Below are positions 62,275 to 64,000 of a stretch of DNA of 64,000 nt, piece by piece. The stretch is from Diploptera punctata (taxonomy: Eukaryota > Arthropoda > Insecta > Blattodea > Blaberidae), in assembly GCA_030220185.1 (NCBI GenBank), contig JASPKZ010007549.1, positions 248,001 to 312,000 on the forward strand, given 5' to 3'. The notes beneath the pieces are model-generated. The model was not told where the DNA came from and made no database searches. It saw only the letters and a list, made by a program, of their open reading frames with translations. Position 1 is the first letter of the stretch, and each line of letters begins with the position of its first letter. The position numbers and the translations under genes are program-made.

Positions 62275-62719
62275 CTTGGTTTGACCCCGCGAACTTGAAA
62301 CAGTGGCGGTCATTGTAAGCAGTGGACAAGCAGGATCGAGAACTGAACTATTTTCTAATCTGAAATTAGAACTAAGTTGTCTGGTTCCAGAATTTTGGTA
62401 CATTTGTTTAATAAAATTATTTGATGATTAGAACCGAAGAGGAGACGCCATTACACAGCGCTGGACTTTAATTTTGCGCTCATGGAAATTTAGATTAGGC
62501 CTATGTTAATAAATGTAAACCAGTTTAATAACGCTGGCTTCCAATTATACGATGCTCACTTTTTTTTAATTGCCCTTTGATGATGCAAAGGAAATAAATG
62601 AACTTCCATTAGAAGGAAATAAATTGCTTCCCTTTTGTCACCTTTTACACAATCGTGCGGCTGTCGTTGTTGCACTTTGTTAGAACTTAATTTTTTTCTC
62701 TTTTTATTGTTACTGTTAT
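62275..62719. other. No recognised feature
   Basis: No coding or repeat relation recognised. Confidence 0.3.
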
Positions 62720-62790
62720 TATTACTATTCCCACCATTATTATTGTTATTATTGTTATTATTATTATTATCATTATTATTATTATTATTC
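62720..62790. repeat. (TTA)n microsatellite, interrupted
   Basis: About 70 bp, directly left of a family A 3' end. Confidence 0.9.
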
Positions 62791-62794
62791 CCAA

Positions 62795-62958
62795 TGAGAT
62801 GGGAGAATAATATTAACTATGATTTGAGGGAAGTAGATTATACAGGGAATGATTGGAAAGCATTAGCTCGGGATAGGGATGTATGGAGAGCTTATGTCCG
62901 TGCGGCCATGAACCTACAGGTTCGATAGTGCCAGTGAGTAAGTAAGTAAGTAAGTATT
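62795..62958 (+). mobile_element. LINE family A 3' end only
   Basis: Last 150 bp: MRWENNINYDLREVDYTGNDWKALARDRDVWRAYVRAAMNLQVR, stop, 'agtgccagtgagtaagtaagtaagtaagt'. Bounded by TTA repeats on both sides. Illustrates severe 5' truncation. Confidence 0.88.
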
Positions 62959-62967
62959 ATTATTATT

Positions 62968-63268
62968 CCCTCCATAGTATCTTTACCTTGTCGTGGTGGA
63001 GTGGTTTGCGTGTTTAAATGATCCCGAGAGCTATGCTGGCGGTAGCATTGCTGCCGATAGTGATGATCTTTCACCGTAAAAATACAACCATCAAGAAATG
63101 CGGACATGGGTTCAACTGGGGTAAAATTTTCCGGAGATCAAATAGTCCCCCATTCGGTTCTCTGGGAGGGAACTACTTCAGGGAACTCATGCCAAAGGCT
63201 CAAACATAGGAGAGCTTATGTCCACGCGGCCATGAACCTACGGATTCGATAGTGCCAGTGAGTGAGTT
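62968..63268 (+). mobile_element. Minimal internally deleted LINE family A with both ends
   Basis: Starts with the family A 5' end (ccctccatagtatctttacc), has a second 5' UTR block ('gatgatctttcaccgtaaaaat' to 'catgccaaaggctcaaac'), then jumps at about 63207 to the last 60 bp ('ggagagcttatgtcc-cgcggccatgaacctacgg … gtgagtgagttag'). At 301 bp it has no coding. TTA repeats on both sides. Confidence 0.85.
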
Positions 63269-63271
63269 AGT

Positions 63272-63289
63272 TATTATTATTACTATCAA

Positions 63290-63332
<43 letters not shown>

Positions 63333-63334
63333 TT
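63272..63334. repeat. (TTA)n microsatellite
   Basis: About 60 bp between two family A pieces. Confidence 0.95.
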
Positions 63335-63425
63335 ACGAGTATTTGAGAATAAAGTTCTTAGGAAAAATGTTTGGACCAAAGATAGAGTAACAGACATGCG
63401 AATGGAGAAGACTACATAACAGTGA
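63335..63425 (+). mobile_element. LINE family A internal fragment
   Basis: 'tacgagtatttgagaataaagttcttagg' to 'gaatggagaagactacataac', the VFENKVLRK…EWRRLHN segment. It ends at a (AT)n run (63434-63458). Confidence 0.7.
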
Positions 63426-63663
63426 GCTACATGATATATATATATATATATATATATGTTATAATACCATATTAAACTTGCATTGATCAATGTTAAACAT
63501 TTAATTATAACATCGATAAAGCGTCACTGCTATAAAGTAAAAATGTTCTCTTGAATTTGCTTACTTGTTATAGTCAGCTACTAGATGGCAGTGAAGACCG
63601 AGTTCTCGCGACATCTAGTAATAATGGAGAATATAATACATATATAAGAAAATAAATGTTTGA

Positions 63664-63760
63664 ATTGGATTCGCCTGGTGGTGTAATGGATATCACACTG
63701 AGGTACAGACTCAGAGATCCGGGTTCGAATCCCGTCCAGGCATTTATTTTTCTTATCATA

Positions 63761-63800
<40 letters not shown>
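63664..63800 (+). mobile_element. tRNA-headed SINE S4, complete head
   Basis: 63671-63742 folds as a cloverleaf: acceptor gcctgg/ccaggc, D arm gtg-taatggatat-cac, anticodon arm ctgag/ctcag with loop GTACAGA, T arm cggg-ttcgaat-cccg. It is followed by atttatttttcttatcatacc and (AT)n to 63800. The fixed 3' body shared with 12258, 14940 and the 18403 palindrome shows a SINE, not a tRNA gene; the implied anticodon ACA is also atypical. Confidence 0.65.
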
Positions 63801-63804
<4 letters not shown>

Positions 63805-63822
63805 ACTAAGAAATTGCTGCAG

Positions 63823-63960
63823 CTAGAACAATTTTTAATTTTCGTTTCAGATGAACTCCTACACTTATTGGTTCGATTTTTCTGATTAACAAACTCAGCC
63901 TTTCTATTTTTAAATTAACTGTTATATGCCTTGTTTTGTTACGAAAAAATTATCGTCGAA
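63823..63960 (+). repeat. Interspersed repeat Y, possible copy 3
   Basis: 'cagctagaacaatttttaatttt', 'gaactcctacactt', 'ggttcgatttttctgattaacaa' and 'cttgttttgttacgaaaa' recall Y copies at 11650 and 55838. Confidence 0.35.
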
Positions 63961-64000
63961 GATACATAACTTTTCAAAAACATTTACTTGAAAATAACCT

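Noticed and set aside
63671..63742. Functional tRNA gene
   Set aside because: The cloverleaf has anticodon ACA, which standard eukaryotic tRNA sets do not use, and a fixed SINE body shared by other copies follows it.

Overview
This is repeat-dominated DNA from an AT-rich animal nucleus, almost certainly an insect. No host protein gene, rRNA or functional tRNA gene can be supported anywhere in the 64 kb, and there are no bacterial-style operons or CRISPR arrays. The wording of the retrotransposon C-termini (…SRRLRWAGHVARM…, …YVRAAMNLRVR) resembles what I remember from cockroach and termite genomes. That placement is from memory and is unverified.

The window is layered with mobile-element debris. 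Family labels are mine. The main player is LINE family A, an endonuclease-type non-LTR retrotransposon with a TAAG-repeat 3' tail and about 30 pieces on both strands. Between them the pieces show its 5' end, the start of its endonuclease (GTWNVRTLY, 48758-48787), its RT core (LSPLLFNF…YADD, 33419-33535) and its C-terminus. Other non-LTR families are B (GAT or GAA tails), C, D (RT motif FADD at 22143-22154) and minor types E-J. They carry different 3' tails: (GAT)n, (GAA)n, (TTA)n. A 5'-truncated Penelope-like element with an open YVDD + GIY-YIG reading frame lies at 42608-43705. tRNA-headed SINEs form at least five families (S1-S5).

DNA transposon remnants include a hAT-like element with a BED zinc-finger remnant (577-2174), two piggyBac-like TTAA MITEs, a Tc1/mariner-type MITE inside a reverse transcriptase (33536-33657), a mariner-type element with helix-turn-helix remnant (34835-35408), four CACTG-ended elements (U1-U4), four foldback-ended R elements, long-TIR V elements and a Helitron-like element (53996-54760).

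Layout: 0-11 kb is a hAT element, A copies, R1, U1 and C1. 11-18 kb has U2 with an internal 164-bp minisatellite, then a stretch with little I recognise. 18-27 kb is SINEs, D-type LINEs and TTA microsatellites. 28-35 kb has W1, R2, an A-in-A nest, a J-in-D nest and the RT with a MITE. 36-48 kb has U3, R3, the best A copy and U4 holding the Penelope/LINE-B chimera. 48-64 kb has further A copies, microsatellite-bounded insertions and two end-to-end deleted A derivatives.

Many insertions can be proved from the sequence alone by target-site duplications of 7-16 bp, which gives a relative chronology. The most unusual structures are the Penelope/LINE-B insert flanked by one 13-bp duplication, the short A derivatives that keep both ends but lack the middle, and the CACTG elements whose central CACAGTTTTTTTA site took two unrelated large insertions.
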